Assembly: GCA_013396635.1 (NCBI GenBank)
Contig: WBMW01005527.1
Location: 789,786 to 853,785 of the forward strand
Source: Penelope pileata
Lineage: Eukaryota; Chordata; Aves; Galliformes; Cracidae
Reading direction: 5' to 3'
Length of the DNA: 64,000 nucleotides
In this document: piece by piece, positions 14,155-25,060 of the stretch
Layout: each line of letters begins with the position of its first letter
How positions within the stretch are numbered: position 1 is the stretch's first letter
Program-made: the position numbers and the translations under genes
The notes under the pieces: model-generated
The model's database searches: none
Told to the model about the DNA's origin: nothing
What the model saw: the letters and a program-made list of their open reading frames with translations, nothing else

Positions 14155-15102
14155 GACGTATTAATAAGCGGTAAAATGCTATAAAAGAAAACAAACAAAA
14201 ACTGAAGTTCAAGATTTGCTAGAAATCTACTTAAACTGGTCAGGTTTTGGTGCATTAATAAGTAGCTGTGGAAAGATTTTTCAATAAAAATATTGGCAAA
14301 AATTGTCTAGTGGAAGAAAGTATTCCGGTAAGTGGGGTAATGCCATGATGCAATTATGAAAAGAAGTCTGGAGACCTCTATGATGCTCAGTGCTTCCCAA
14401 GTGACCTTGTTAAAATGGTGATCTGTAGCAGGTGACACATCAAAATGCTTCACGGAAACAGCGCCAGGCTTTGGCTTTTTGAAATCCAAATCTAGACTGC
14501 TGGAACATGAACGTAAAATGCAAATGAGTTGTATGACTCTAGCTGTAGACTAAGGAGTGAACGATGTGCCAGCACAGAAGAGATGAATAACATTTGAAAC
14601 ATGAACATAGCTAAAATGAAACTTCATTGAGATGATTAAAAATTGGGTTTCTAAATAGTTCAAAGAAACGTCTAGTGCACATTGCAGTTCTGGGTAGAGA
14701 CATGAGTACACTCAGAAAGTCGTCACTCCAGAGCTGAAGCACACGCGTTACTGCCTGTATTGTAGGAATGATTTTTTGAGATTTTCATTTGTGTGCCATT
14801 ACTGGCACTTTTCACTTCAAACTTCATTCATTCAAAAAAATTAAATCAATATGCTTCCCTGCTTATCAAATTCAAACTTGACTTGTAATAGAAATAATCT
14901 ACGGTATAAGAAGAATGTACAGGGATTAGTGGATGTAAGGATTCAGTTTAAGTTCTTTCAGTTACCTTTAGTGAGAGCATTGACATCATTAGTCACATTG
15001 TCTTCATCTCTTGATGCCCAGTTCAGGATCTGAGCCTTAGAGGGAACTTTCTTGGAGTTAAATTCAGTAACCTGAAAAGCATAGCTCTGTAATGTGTATT
15101 TT

Positions 15103-15120
15103 ATTTGTGCAGGCACAAAT
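15103..15120. repeat. Near-perfect 18-bp palindrome
   Basis: ATTTGTGC (15103-15110) and GCACAAAT (15113-15120) are perfect reverse complements separated by AG. The symmetry resembles a dimeric binding site more than an RNA hairpin, since the 2-nt spacer is too short for a loop. No known factor is assigned. Confidence 0.75.
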
Positions 15121-18100
15121 GCAGGAGACACAAATTGGTCAGGAAGATTTTAGACACACGTTCTATGTTTATATCCAAATCCAGGCATTACATGGCACTG
15201 TCCTGGGAAAACAGCACAAAGCCTTTTTTTTTTTTTTTTAAGCAGAACACAAGCATCCTGCGAAAGAAACCCTGACACTGTGTTCGTATTTCTTTCCAAT
15301 CTAGCATATCTCTACTTTCAGAGCCTACCATTACTTTTACTGTATTTTCTTTGTGACAGAACATTGCATTCAGACCCTTAGGCTGCCTTTCATCCTGGCA
15401 TTCAATAATAATGGACAGCGTGTAAAGATCTGTAATCAAAAGGTAAACACTGCAGCATTGTGTACAAATAACTCTTTGAGATATTTATCCTGAAAGACAT
15501 CCAGGTTAACATTTCAGCTGAGGACACCAGGGAAACCTGCCTGTGGTGAGCCAGCTCCTTGGTTTTGGTTTGTTTTGTGTTTCGCTGTTCCCAGGCACAT
15601 TCAGCTCAGCGAGCTTGCAGCACAGAGCTGCTGCAGGAGCAAAGCCATTTTAGTGTTACAGCTCTGAAATTCTTTCACTCCTGATTTCTCCCTACTGTTG
15701 TCCTGATCCCCATTTAAGCAGCAGGTGCTGCAGGGTTCTACAGCCTTGTCTGAACCTAAATGTCGAACCACTTAGGCATTATTGGTGTAGTTTAATCAAT
15801 ACTGTCCTCACAGACCTGGCAGCAGATGTAGCCGTCCTGGTATAGACACACTTCTATTATATAATCCTTTCCTGTGTGACAAAAGGAATACGCTTTATGG
15901 TATGAGGTGCTTTCTAGAGGTCCATTTATTGCTGTGCCATATGTCCTTCTAAGAACTAACTTCGTTATATTTGTGACAGTTTGAGTATACGAGCAGGGGA
16001 GACAGCTGTCTAAGGAAGGCAAAATAGAAGAGCCAAGACAAATCAAAGTAGATAAAGCAGAGTTCTAAAAAGCCAGGGACAGCAGGAATTTCTTGGTCTT
16101 TGCAAACTGTAAATAAAACTGAATTGACTGTCATGGTCTGAAGGCCACGTGCAGAGACAGAGCCCCTGAGCTCACTGCTGCTCACCCCACCAGCAGCACT
16201 GGGCTCTGGTGGTGCAGTCAGGGCTTCTGCAGCCTCTGTACCCAGCTGAACTGTGTCACCTCTATTGAGCTGTAGGGCGATTTGCAGGAACCCATGAATC
16301 CTCTCACTCTTACCTCCTTCTATATTGATATGTGGAAGAGTCCCAGAAACCAAAGAGGTCATTTAAATTTCCCAGCAAAGTTACATAAGAACACAGATTT
16401 TTGGAATTGTTTCTTTTCTGATGCCCTTAGATATTGCTGAAATGCTGTATGAAGAAGGCTTACAACTTTTATCACAGAGTCACAGAATGGTGTCATTTGC
16501 CTTGTAATTTACTTGAACCCAGAATAGATGTAAAAGTAAAGGAAGTGAGAACCTGGATCTTTTTCCAGTCTTTTCATTTTGTTCCTATGGTCTTTGAGCC
16601 CTTACGTGCATGATAAAGTGAGCACTCTGTACAAAAGATACTTAGGCCATGGACAAAGCACCAGGTTAACTCATGACAAATTGAGCTGTCCCAGCTGCAA
16701 ACACATGATTCAATTCGTAAAAGTGATTTCATTTGGTCCCAACGGTAGCAAATGGAGCCCTAGATCTAAATGTCTGCTGCTCTCTAATGCCTGCCTGCAG
16801 ACGGAGACTACTTTTTCAGGTTTCCAATACACTGCCTGATCTCTGTGCACAGCTGCTGTCATGCATTTTCCAGCAAGTATTTCAAGACTTGGCTGTCCCT
16901 TTTTGTGCTTGTAGTATTAATCACCCCTGGAGGAAGCAGGCAGGAGTGGGGGGAGTATTGATGGAGCCAGTCATGCCCCGGCCCTGCCCTCCCCGCTGGC
17001 TGTGCGGGTCAGGATGGAGCGGGGAGCAGGAGCTGTGTGCTGTGAGGAAGGTGGAAGCAGCAGCAGAACGGTGGTGTTTCTGGGGCTTTCAGAAAGCAGG
17101 GTGACATGCCATTAGCCTCTCAGGTTTTGCCTAGGTCATCAAGTCACATTCGAGTATATCACCATAATGGCTCTCCTTTCAAGGTTTCCTTGGCTTTTTG
17201 TACATCCTGTTTTGTTTTCAGATAAAGAACTGAAATACCATGGAGACAAACTCCTTATAAACAGCAAACACACAGGCAGGTCAGCCAGTTTGCAGCACAT
17301 TATTTTACATGACATATTGAATGGGAGCATAGCGAAGGCTGGCAAAACATCTAGTTGTGTTGAAGCCAATCAATTGTCTCATGCAGTGGCTATGGATAAT
17401 TCTGTTTATAATAAAAAAAGAATAAGCACTCTGAGAAACCAGAATTGGCATGCTGTGTGGTGCATCTCTGTGTAACAATTTGAAAACCAGAGATTATTTT
17501 TACTCTCTGTCTGTGATGTTTTGAACAGCAGCAACTTTAATCTGCCTTCCCATACCAGACTTACCCGTTAGTCAGAGATTGCTAACTATTTCATCATTAG
17601 TTACATGAAAGGTAGCAGGATTTCTTATGAATTAGAACAGTATTCTCTAAAAGCAAGTCTGGGTGAGTCGCATTATTATTTTTAGTCTGAATTATAACAT
17701 GAAAAAAATGAAATGAAAAACATTAAATTCTCACAGCAACCTGTTGGTGACAGCAAAGTTACATTTAAGTACAGCCTGCATTCAACAAGAAGCAAAAATA
17801 CACTGAACTGAACCCTGCATATTCTCAGGGAGAGATGGACTCAACAGATTTTCATTAAATTGCTTAATTATGTTTATACAAAAAGCACCTGGTTTCTTTG
17901 AGTTTTAAAGTGACTGTCTGACCTAGCAATGCCTTGGCTAAGTAAAGCAATGACTGAGAAGAAGATTGCAGATGCCAGGGAGGGGGGAGTCCTTTTGTTT
18001 CTTTGAGATAGGAACAACAATTCTCATTCACAGAGCAAATTAAAAGTCATCTTTCAAATGGATTCACCGTGTTGCCCTCACTCTGCGGGCAAATGAAGTC

Positions 18101-21100
18101 ACTGTGATCAGGTGTGGGCATGAAACAGCACTAACTGTTGTCAGTTAGGACAGAGTCACCTGTTTCTTAAAGCCCAGCTGGGGGGTGGAAGCTATTTGCT
18201 CCTGTTGTGCTCCAAACTTGGGAAGATCTGCGATCCTCTCGAAAGATCTGAGTGGGTATCTAAAATGGGTACGTTCAGGTATGGCTCTTTACTTATTTAG
18301 ATAATAACTTGTAGAAGTTTGTCTAAATGCAGATCCAGGCAGTTGGCAAAATATGTATTTTTAGTGTGTTTAGGTTTTGGTCATATCTCTGCTAGGTCTG
18401 GAAAAGAGAACAAGGGCTCTATTTAAACACATCACCTTTGCCCTGTTGAGAACAGTGGTGTTTAGAGGACTGAAATTTTTCCCTTGTACGTTTTCTGAGG
18501 TTTAAGATGACACTAGAAGTCAAATACTGAACAAATATGTTTGCTTTGGCAAGTCTGGCTTGATGGCTGAATACTGAACTCCCTATGATCTTACTGAAAA
18601 AGCTTGCTTTCTTCTCCTCTTCCACCCTAGCCCGCTACAATTAGCAATAAGGTGTTCTGTTCTGAGACCGAACCCAAGCAGGATGCCGGGGGTAGAAGCC
18701 AGCTAAAATGCAGCCACAAAGAGATTTATGCTACTGTGATTGGAAAACGGTGAATTTCCTGAAGCAGTAGCTGAGTCATGCTAGTTGGCTGTAACTTCTC
18801 TTTACCCTACCTTTCTACAAGTGAGTGGGACGCAGTGGCTATTGTGAATTAAGCTATGATGAAAGAAGCAGGAAAATAAGTAATGAAACCCAGACTTGTT
18901 TGGGGATTTGTTTTCTCTTTTTCTTGTGTGTGTGTGAAGACACAATAGTGTGAGTAGCAAAAATGAAGTGATTTGCTCTTTTTAGTTTTGTCTGATCAGC
19001 TGTAACTCTAGATTACCATACAGATTTCCTGGAGATGAATCATTCACTCTGCTTAAAAAATGTGAAATGATTGATACCAATTTTCTGTTGAGAAAGCCAT
19101 GTTTAGTTAAACTGCAAGCTTCCCCTAATGAAATAATCTGCCAAAATCTGGGCTGTTGTCCACAAAATGCAGAGAGGCTGAAAAACAAAGCAAGTTGATT
19201 GCTAGCAAGGACCTATTTTTGCTGTCAATCAGGGCTTTTTATTTCAAACTGGACAAAACTTCTTGATGTAATTTTTGTAAGCCTTTTACAGCAAGTTCTT
19301 AGAATGTCAGTAAATTAAGGGATGATTTTGAGGAGAAAAATTCACCCCCAAATTTGGTCTTTTTTGCTGTCTTTGTGTCAGTTTGAACAGATATATTGCA
19401 TGTTTCTGATTCTCACAGGTAGTGTTTGGCCCCATGCTCTTACTTTGCTAGCCCTGCTGCTGCAGTGAGGAATCTAATAAATGAATGCAAGAATCAAGGG
19501 TGCCTTTGAATTGCTTCAAAAGCCACATTACCACTCACTACCTCAGGAGAAAAGAGAGGGTGAAAGGCTCCTCTTTACTTGAAGAGTAGGAGTTCTGGAA
19601 ATCTTTAACTGAGATATCAATGTGCTTTCAGTATTGTATTCAAACCGTAAGCTGTATTTTGTTGTCTAAAAACCTTTGCTTCAGCTTCATTTCTGATTGT
19701 TACATTGTCAGGAGAGCAGATGGCAGAAGTTACAGGTGGTGGTGTTTAATGCATTTGTCAGAAGAGCTGCCTGTTGGCTTCATGGTGCAGGCAGGCGAGG
19801 ACTCCCCAGTTGGGTGTTGCTGCAGCAATACTCGCCTGTGAGGGCTGCGTGGGGCTGGCTCTTGCCAGCTTGCCTTTGTGTTGGTGATGCTGAGCAATGT
19901 TCTCTGCTTTTCTTGTGCCTAAATGGGTTTGAGGCTGGGCCTCAATTCAAAGAACACAATCCTTGCCAAAGCGATTTCTAGATTCAAGGGGCTGTAAAGC
20001 TGTATGAAGTTCTGTAAACATTGTATATAAGCTGAAGGTGGCTGATAATCACCCAAAGTTGCAAGTAAAAATTTGTCTTGTTCTGCTAAATAGTTCAGGT
20101 TAGGTTGTAATACAGTAATGATGGTAACTTCTCATCGAGGCTGCCTTAATGTTTTCTGTAATTTCTTTTGTATTCCTGAGGGATGGAAACATGTTCTTTC
20201 TTCTCCCTGAGTTTGCAATTAGGGATGGTGCTGTCTGCAGATCTGTTGCTGTGCAGCTCTGTGTTGTGCACTCCAGTAATTTTAGTCCTCTGTGAGAGTT
20301 CAAGGGGAAACCTGAGGTACCAGATTTATCAAGCACTTTTCATATGAAAAGCTTCTTCTCAGATTCTCAGGTGCTGAAGATGACTTATTTCTTTGACTAA
20401 GAACCTTTTTGAAAGGTGCAAAGACTTTCTGTATTGTAATTCTCACTTGCACAATGGGTGCCTTCCTCCCGTCCCCCTTCCTCCTTCAGCAGATGAGCTG
20501 TTCTACTGAAAGGTCAATTTAGTCATCGTGAAGGGATTTTATAGTCGTGATAAGGTAAAGCAGAGCATAAAGATATAGATGTTCATATGTAATGGAAGGC
20601 TGTTTAAAGGAGAATTGATTGCTGAAAAAAATAGCTGTTCACTTACAGGCATACATGAAATAGAAGACGGGTATACACGTGTCTGTCATTGTCAGTGCGA
20701 TAGTGACTGCAGACATTAAACAGACATGGACTTGGAGAGCTCCCTGGGGTTTGAATTACTAGCAAACCCAGCTGCCCATCTCAAATGCCATCATGCTACC
20801 GCTCATCACAGCCTGTTGTGATGTGGCACTGCACTATGCTGCAGAATTGATGCTATGCAATGCAGCAAAATGCAATGTAACCTGCCCAACTGCATCTGGA
20901 AGAGGAAAAATGAATGTGCTATCACTTTGGATAACAAGTCTCTTATCACTTCTTACACGGTTTCTAAGCAGGTTAAGAAGGTAAGTGCCTGTGTTTCACT
21001 AGTTCAGTGGGTGTGCTGATAACACCAACTAATGTGTGGTTAGCTCTCTGTAAGGCAAAGCTACTAGCAAGTGATTTCTCTCTACACTGGAGCACTGTAC

Positions 21101-23690
21101 AGTGAGTTGAAGGTTCAAATGTTGACTAACAGCCTGGTTATAGCTACTAAAGAGTTATCATGGTGCATCTAAATGCAGACAACATTCATAGGAGTTGTTT
21201 CTCTTGGCAGATTCTGGCAATTATGAGACTGCAGATAAATACACATAGATGTTATGTTCTTACGTTTCATTGCACTGTCTGGCAGGTAAAATTGACAATT
21301 TTGAATAATTCTTGGATTCACAACTGTACTGCTGAATTCTGGGTCCCTGCTCAGATAACCTAAACGGTCTGGCCAGGGCTGGTATGGCTTTTGGGAGAGT
21401 CGGGACAAACGGAGCCCAGAACTCAGGAAGCTTCTCTTCCTCACTCCTGTTCTGTTTGCTGATAAAGGGAAGCATTATTTCTGTAATTTTGCTGGTAGAG
21501 GCATGTTTGTCTGCTAGTTAGTCATAGCTGATAAAGAAGAAAGCATAACTTTTCTTTTTTCCCCTTTTAAAGGAGGCACAGTAAATATGATTGTTTCATA
21601 CTGCTTATCAGGACAGCTGGCATGCAAACACATGGCTGTTTGCCTGTTCTTCATTCAGTGCTATCCTGGAGAGTGTAAATTCATTTTGAAATAAGATCTC
21701 TTGTGTGTATGTGTTGTTAAATGGGTTCTTTGGGTTACATAGGTATGGTGGAGATGTACATCAAAAGCAGGCCATAAAGCCCTATGTGCATTAGTGATCT
21801 TGTAAGTGAGGAGGCTGCGTTCCTACAGAGCAGTGCCTGTTGGGCAGTAGTTGAGTGGGATATAAGGGAGAAAGGAACAAAGGTGACCTGAAAAGAAAGT
21901 CATTTCTGTCATCTTCATTTTCACTTCAGAATATATCAAGCTGAACTTGCATGCATTGCCAGCTGGACCCAGCCAGGGTTACGTTCCTATCACTGGCCAT
22001 ATCAATGGAAGTTTCTGTTTCTCCAGGTTTATGTTGATGTATGAGGATGCTCTGAGATGTACATTGTGAAGATGATACTGCAGGCTTTTTTTCCCTAGTG
22101 AGAGGACCTGGAGGAAGTCTTTGCACTTCAGCAGAGAGAGCATGGTTCTCCTGTGTCCCATAACACCAGGTCTGTCCAACTGACTTTTTCTGCGTCTCAA
22201 AAAGAAGAGATTGAGCAAGAGGAATATGAGAGTGCTTTGTAATCCAGTTTTTCCTTTATGTTTACAATATTTTATTGTAATCCAGATCATATCAAAATTG
22301 TCTTGGAAGCATTCAATTGACTGACCTAGTAAGGAGAAACAGTCCCTGAAAATATTTAGTGAAGGAGTAACCAGGCTTCAGTGGCAAGGAATGACAGGCT
22401 TAGTTCTGCCTCAACATCTGCCAAAGTAAGTGTCGGAAACTTCTGTCCATTACATAAAAGAAATGGAATAGTAATGCTAGAGTGTTATCACGGGAAAGTG
22501 ACTGCACCTCACTAAAGCATGGCTGTAATGGTAGGGAATTATGCTGGTAGAGCATACCGATCTTGTGGCATAATCGCTAAAACATGTACTCTGTGGTGTT
22601 CTTTAGAAAGGCTTTATTGCAGATCTTCTTGTATTAACACGCTGTCATGAGGCCAAAACTGGCATACTCTTTATCTGGAGCATTCTGGAGGGTAACCATA
22701 GTTTCTCCTACCCCTTTATCTAGGGCTTATAAATAAAAAAGCACTCAGTAGGATTTGTAGTCCTCATTAAATGATTGTGATACTGGATTTATCTTGTCCT
22801 GAGGGTAAAAGCTGCTCATCCTCTCTATTTCTTTGCAGAGCTGTTCAGATGAAGCACTCCCAGGACAGAACAAGTGGTCACTGTGGTAGAATTTCATTCT
22901 GGAGGGAATGAGATGGATTACAGCTACTCTGCTGCTAGCCAAGTAGTATGGGTAGCAGTGTGCTGGTTGGCCACTCTTATCTGTCTGCTGACCTGGTATC
23001 TTGCCTAGATCCAGTCATTCACTGTCAAAATGAAAGCCCCTTTGTGCCCTGCTAAGTGTTGCTTTAATGGCAGTAACCTACCCACCCCTGCAGTTCTAGA
23101 CCCCTTTTGAAGCACCTTCTGTCTTGCTTAGCCCTAGCGCTGGCTGCCAGGTGACGCAGTGAAGGTGCACCGAAAGCACTATTCGTTTACACCTTGCTGA
23201 ACTCTGGGAAGCATTTTGAAGTTGCCCCCTCAGGCCTGTATTTAGCTCCTCACTGCATCAGCTCTGAGGAAATAACCTGGCTTCTCTGCTGGAAGGAAAA
23301 TGTAACTGTGTGTGTGTTTAGGTGTGAGGATGGTGTTCTCCATGCTCTGTGCCTTCAGCTGGGTGAGCAGGGATAGTGGTAGGGCAGCCCTCAGCTCTGG
23401 CAGCTGTTTCACTTGCTGCGAAATTACAAACATGCACACTGCTCTCTCATGAAGATTATGTGGTGGTGGTGATCTTATTCTCTTAATGTTTCTACTGATC
23501 ATCCTCTGTTTTTGATGATGTCCTTATGTGCACAGAGCAAAGGAAGGTTCCTTAGTATCTGCATTTCTGTAGGTAAACTTACATGCCTGCAGGGGGCTGT
23601 AAGGGGAAGCGGCTTGCTGGGGAGAGTTTCTGGCTGTAGGGAAACAGTTGATCCCAGCATGAACTGATGATTGAGCACATGGTGGAGGGG

Positions 23691-23985
23691 TGTGGCTGGC
23701 CTGGGGAACACAGGTGCATCACTTGCACCTGTGACTGGAAGGGGTGGACCTGGGGCAGAGTTGCCCCAGGCTTAGATAAAGGCCAGCCAGCCAGAGAAGA
23801 AAGTAGCTTGAGGAAGGGGAGCTGGAAGCAGTTTGAGGAAGAGGTTTGAGGAAGAGAAAGTGAAGGCTAAGACGAAGCTTGAGGAGCTTCAGAGAAGGAG
23901 AAGACTGAGAAGCTTGGTGAGGAGCTTGAAGGAGCTGGATGAAGAAGCTTGAGAGAGAAGAAGCTGGAGAACGTAAGGGAATTGA
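23691..23985 (+). repeat. Structured element with purine-rich tail, possible LTR-like repeat
   Basis: The first 97 bases fold into three helices. The outer stem TGGCTGGCC (23693-23701) pairs with GGCCAGCCA (23781-23789). Inside lie hairpin 1, CACAGGTGCA/TGCACCTGTG (23709-23718/23724-23733, loop TCACT), and hairpin 2, CCTGGGGCA/TGCCCCAGG (23749-23757/23762-23770, loop GAGT). All three stems are perfect. A weak TATA-like TTAGATAAA lies at about 23772-23780. From 23790 to about 23985 the plus strand is strongly purine-rich, with AGCTTG/AGCTTC at 23805, 23876, 23885, 23911, 23923 and 23946. The sharp change in composition and the dense structure suggest a discrete element. A TG start, an internal TATA-like box and a purine-rich tract could fit a decayed solo LTR, but no matching CA end or target duplication was found. 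The family is not recognised. Confidence 0.4.
23709..23733. promoter_or_regulatory. Paired CAGGTG/CACCTG E-boxes in a palindrome
   Basis: The perfect inverted repeat holds one E-box of the CAGGTG/CACCTG type in each arm (23711-23716 and 23726-23731), in mirror orientation. Established knowledge: this E-box class is bound by ZEB, SNAI and some bHLH factors, and ZEB proteins favour paired sites. Whether this copy is bound is unknown. It may simply be part of the stem of the surrounding element. Confidence 0.35.
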
Positions 23986-25007
23986 AGAATGGCGTAGTCA
24001 TGAGAGTTTTTGGGACCTTTTTTCTGTTACACTGGCAAAATAAGATAAAAGCTATAGAGGTCTGATATCAATAGGAAATTGCTTCCTTTTGGGGAGGGTT
24101 TCTCAATGCTATCATGGCTCTGACACTTCACAGCTAGCACCAGTAGCTGGACCCTGCAGTTAAGGTAACCCAAATGATCATCTCCCAAGATGTGTGATGA
24201 AATGTGAGATGTGTGTATGAAAGAGAAAGGATGCTTTTTCCTTGAGCAGGACTCATATTCTCACATGCTGGTAATAAAATGAGCTGTTTACTTTTCTCCT
24301 TTCTTGTCTGACCTTTACTGAAGCCCACACATAAACCATTTAGACTCATAATGGTTTAATTTTTCAAAAATAAATGTAAACCTAGTATCTGTTGTCCCAC
24401 ACTATTCTTTGTTTCAGAAAGATCCCCTCTCTTTGTAGCAGTGTGCTCTGCCACCCTTAGTGCTTAGGTCACCATGAAAACTTTGCTCCTTCAAAGTTGT
24501 CATAGCCATGATGACAACTTCTTAAGGGTAGCGATGAAAGACTTAGAGGAAGAGAGAAGTATGTTTAAAAAACACAGTTTGCCTACTCCTCCCTCAGAAG
24601 TCACGAGCAAGTCTGTTGGCAGTGCTTGCTTTGCCCTCCTGCCTTGCAGTTTTCAGGAAGGCAATACTAGAAAGTGGGGCAAGTTCTCAATAGGCTTTCA
24701 TTTACCTTTCCTTTTCCCTTTATCCCTACTTTTTCCTTCTACTTGTACATGCTGATCACTGTTACTGTCTCAACACTTTTCCCCCGTCCACCGACCTGTT
24801 CCTTGTTCCACTTGCCTGTCGTGTTCTCCTCTAGTCCTTCTTCCAGTCTTGCCTTCTTGCCTCTTTCTCCTTACAAGTGATGTACGCCAGGGCAAGCTGC
24901 AGGCAGAGAGGAGCTCACCAGGGAATTCAGACCCCCAACAGCCTTGCTGCTTGCCTGTCCCCGAGTGAGGACTGTTCCTGGTGCAATTCCTTCAATCAGG
25001 AGACATG

Positions 25008-25060
25008 TCTTCTCACTTCCACATCAACTCCTGATGTGGAGGTGAGGAGATACCTCACCT
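25008..25060 (+). repeat. 19-bp hairpin plus overlapping 8-bp hairpin
   Basis: The left arm 25008-25026 pairs with the right arm 25032-25050 over 19 positions around the 5-nt loop ACTCC. Seventeen pairs are Watson-Crick and two are G-T, so as RNA the plus strand would be fully paired by wobble. The right arm also contains AGGTGAGG (25040-25047), which pairs perfectly with CCTCACCT (25053-25060) around 5 nt, giving a competing fold. No gene lies nearby. It could be a template-switch palindrome or a small structured RNA. Confidence 0.75.

Larger units (their letters stand above)
1..23690. other. Non-coding, mostly unique-looking DNA
   Basis: No exon, RNA gene or recognisable interspersed repeat could be supported here. 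Open frames are short (at most about 137 codons), overlap on both strands and carry no domain I recognise. Minor content: TA-rich stretch near 2425-2450, A12 at 4647-4658, an ATTA triplet repeat at 9037-9049, T16 at 15224-15239 and a short (TG)n near 18925-18938. A GC-richer patch spans about 16.9-17.1 kb without a CpG-island look. A short stretch at about 16468-16488 resembles the octamer end of a minus-strand CR1, but it is too short to call. Individually notable inverted repeats and a G-quadruplex motif are listed separately. Distal regulatory elements or lncRNA exons cannot be excluded, because they leave no clear signature in raw sequence. Confidence 0.7.

Noticed and set aside
15949..16362. 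137-codon minus-strand open frame with a donor-like GGAGGTAAGAG near its start
   Set aside because: Part of the peptide looks protein-like, but no family is recognised and the donor-like site falls inside the frame. There is no supporting acceptor or neighbouring exon. A conservation test would be needed to revive it.
16468..16488. Possible CR1 octamer end, antisense (CACAGAGTCACAGAATGG)
   Set aside because: About 20 bp resembles the CR1 3' terminus, but the adjacent conserved tail (GGTTGGAAGGGACC-type) is absent, so chance similarity cannot be excluded.
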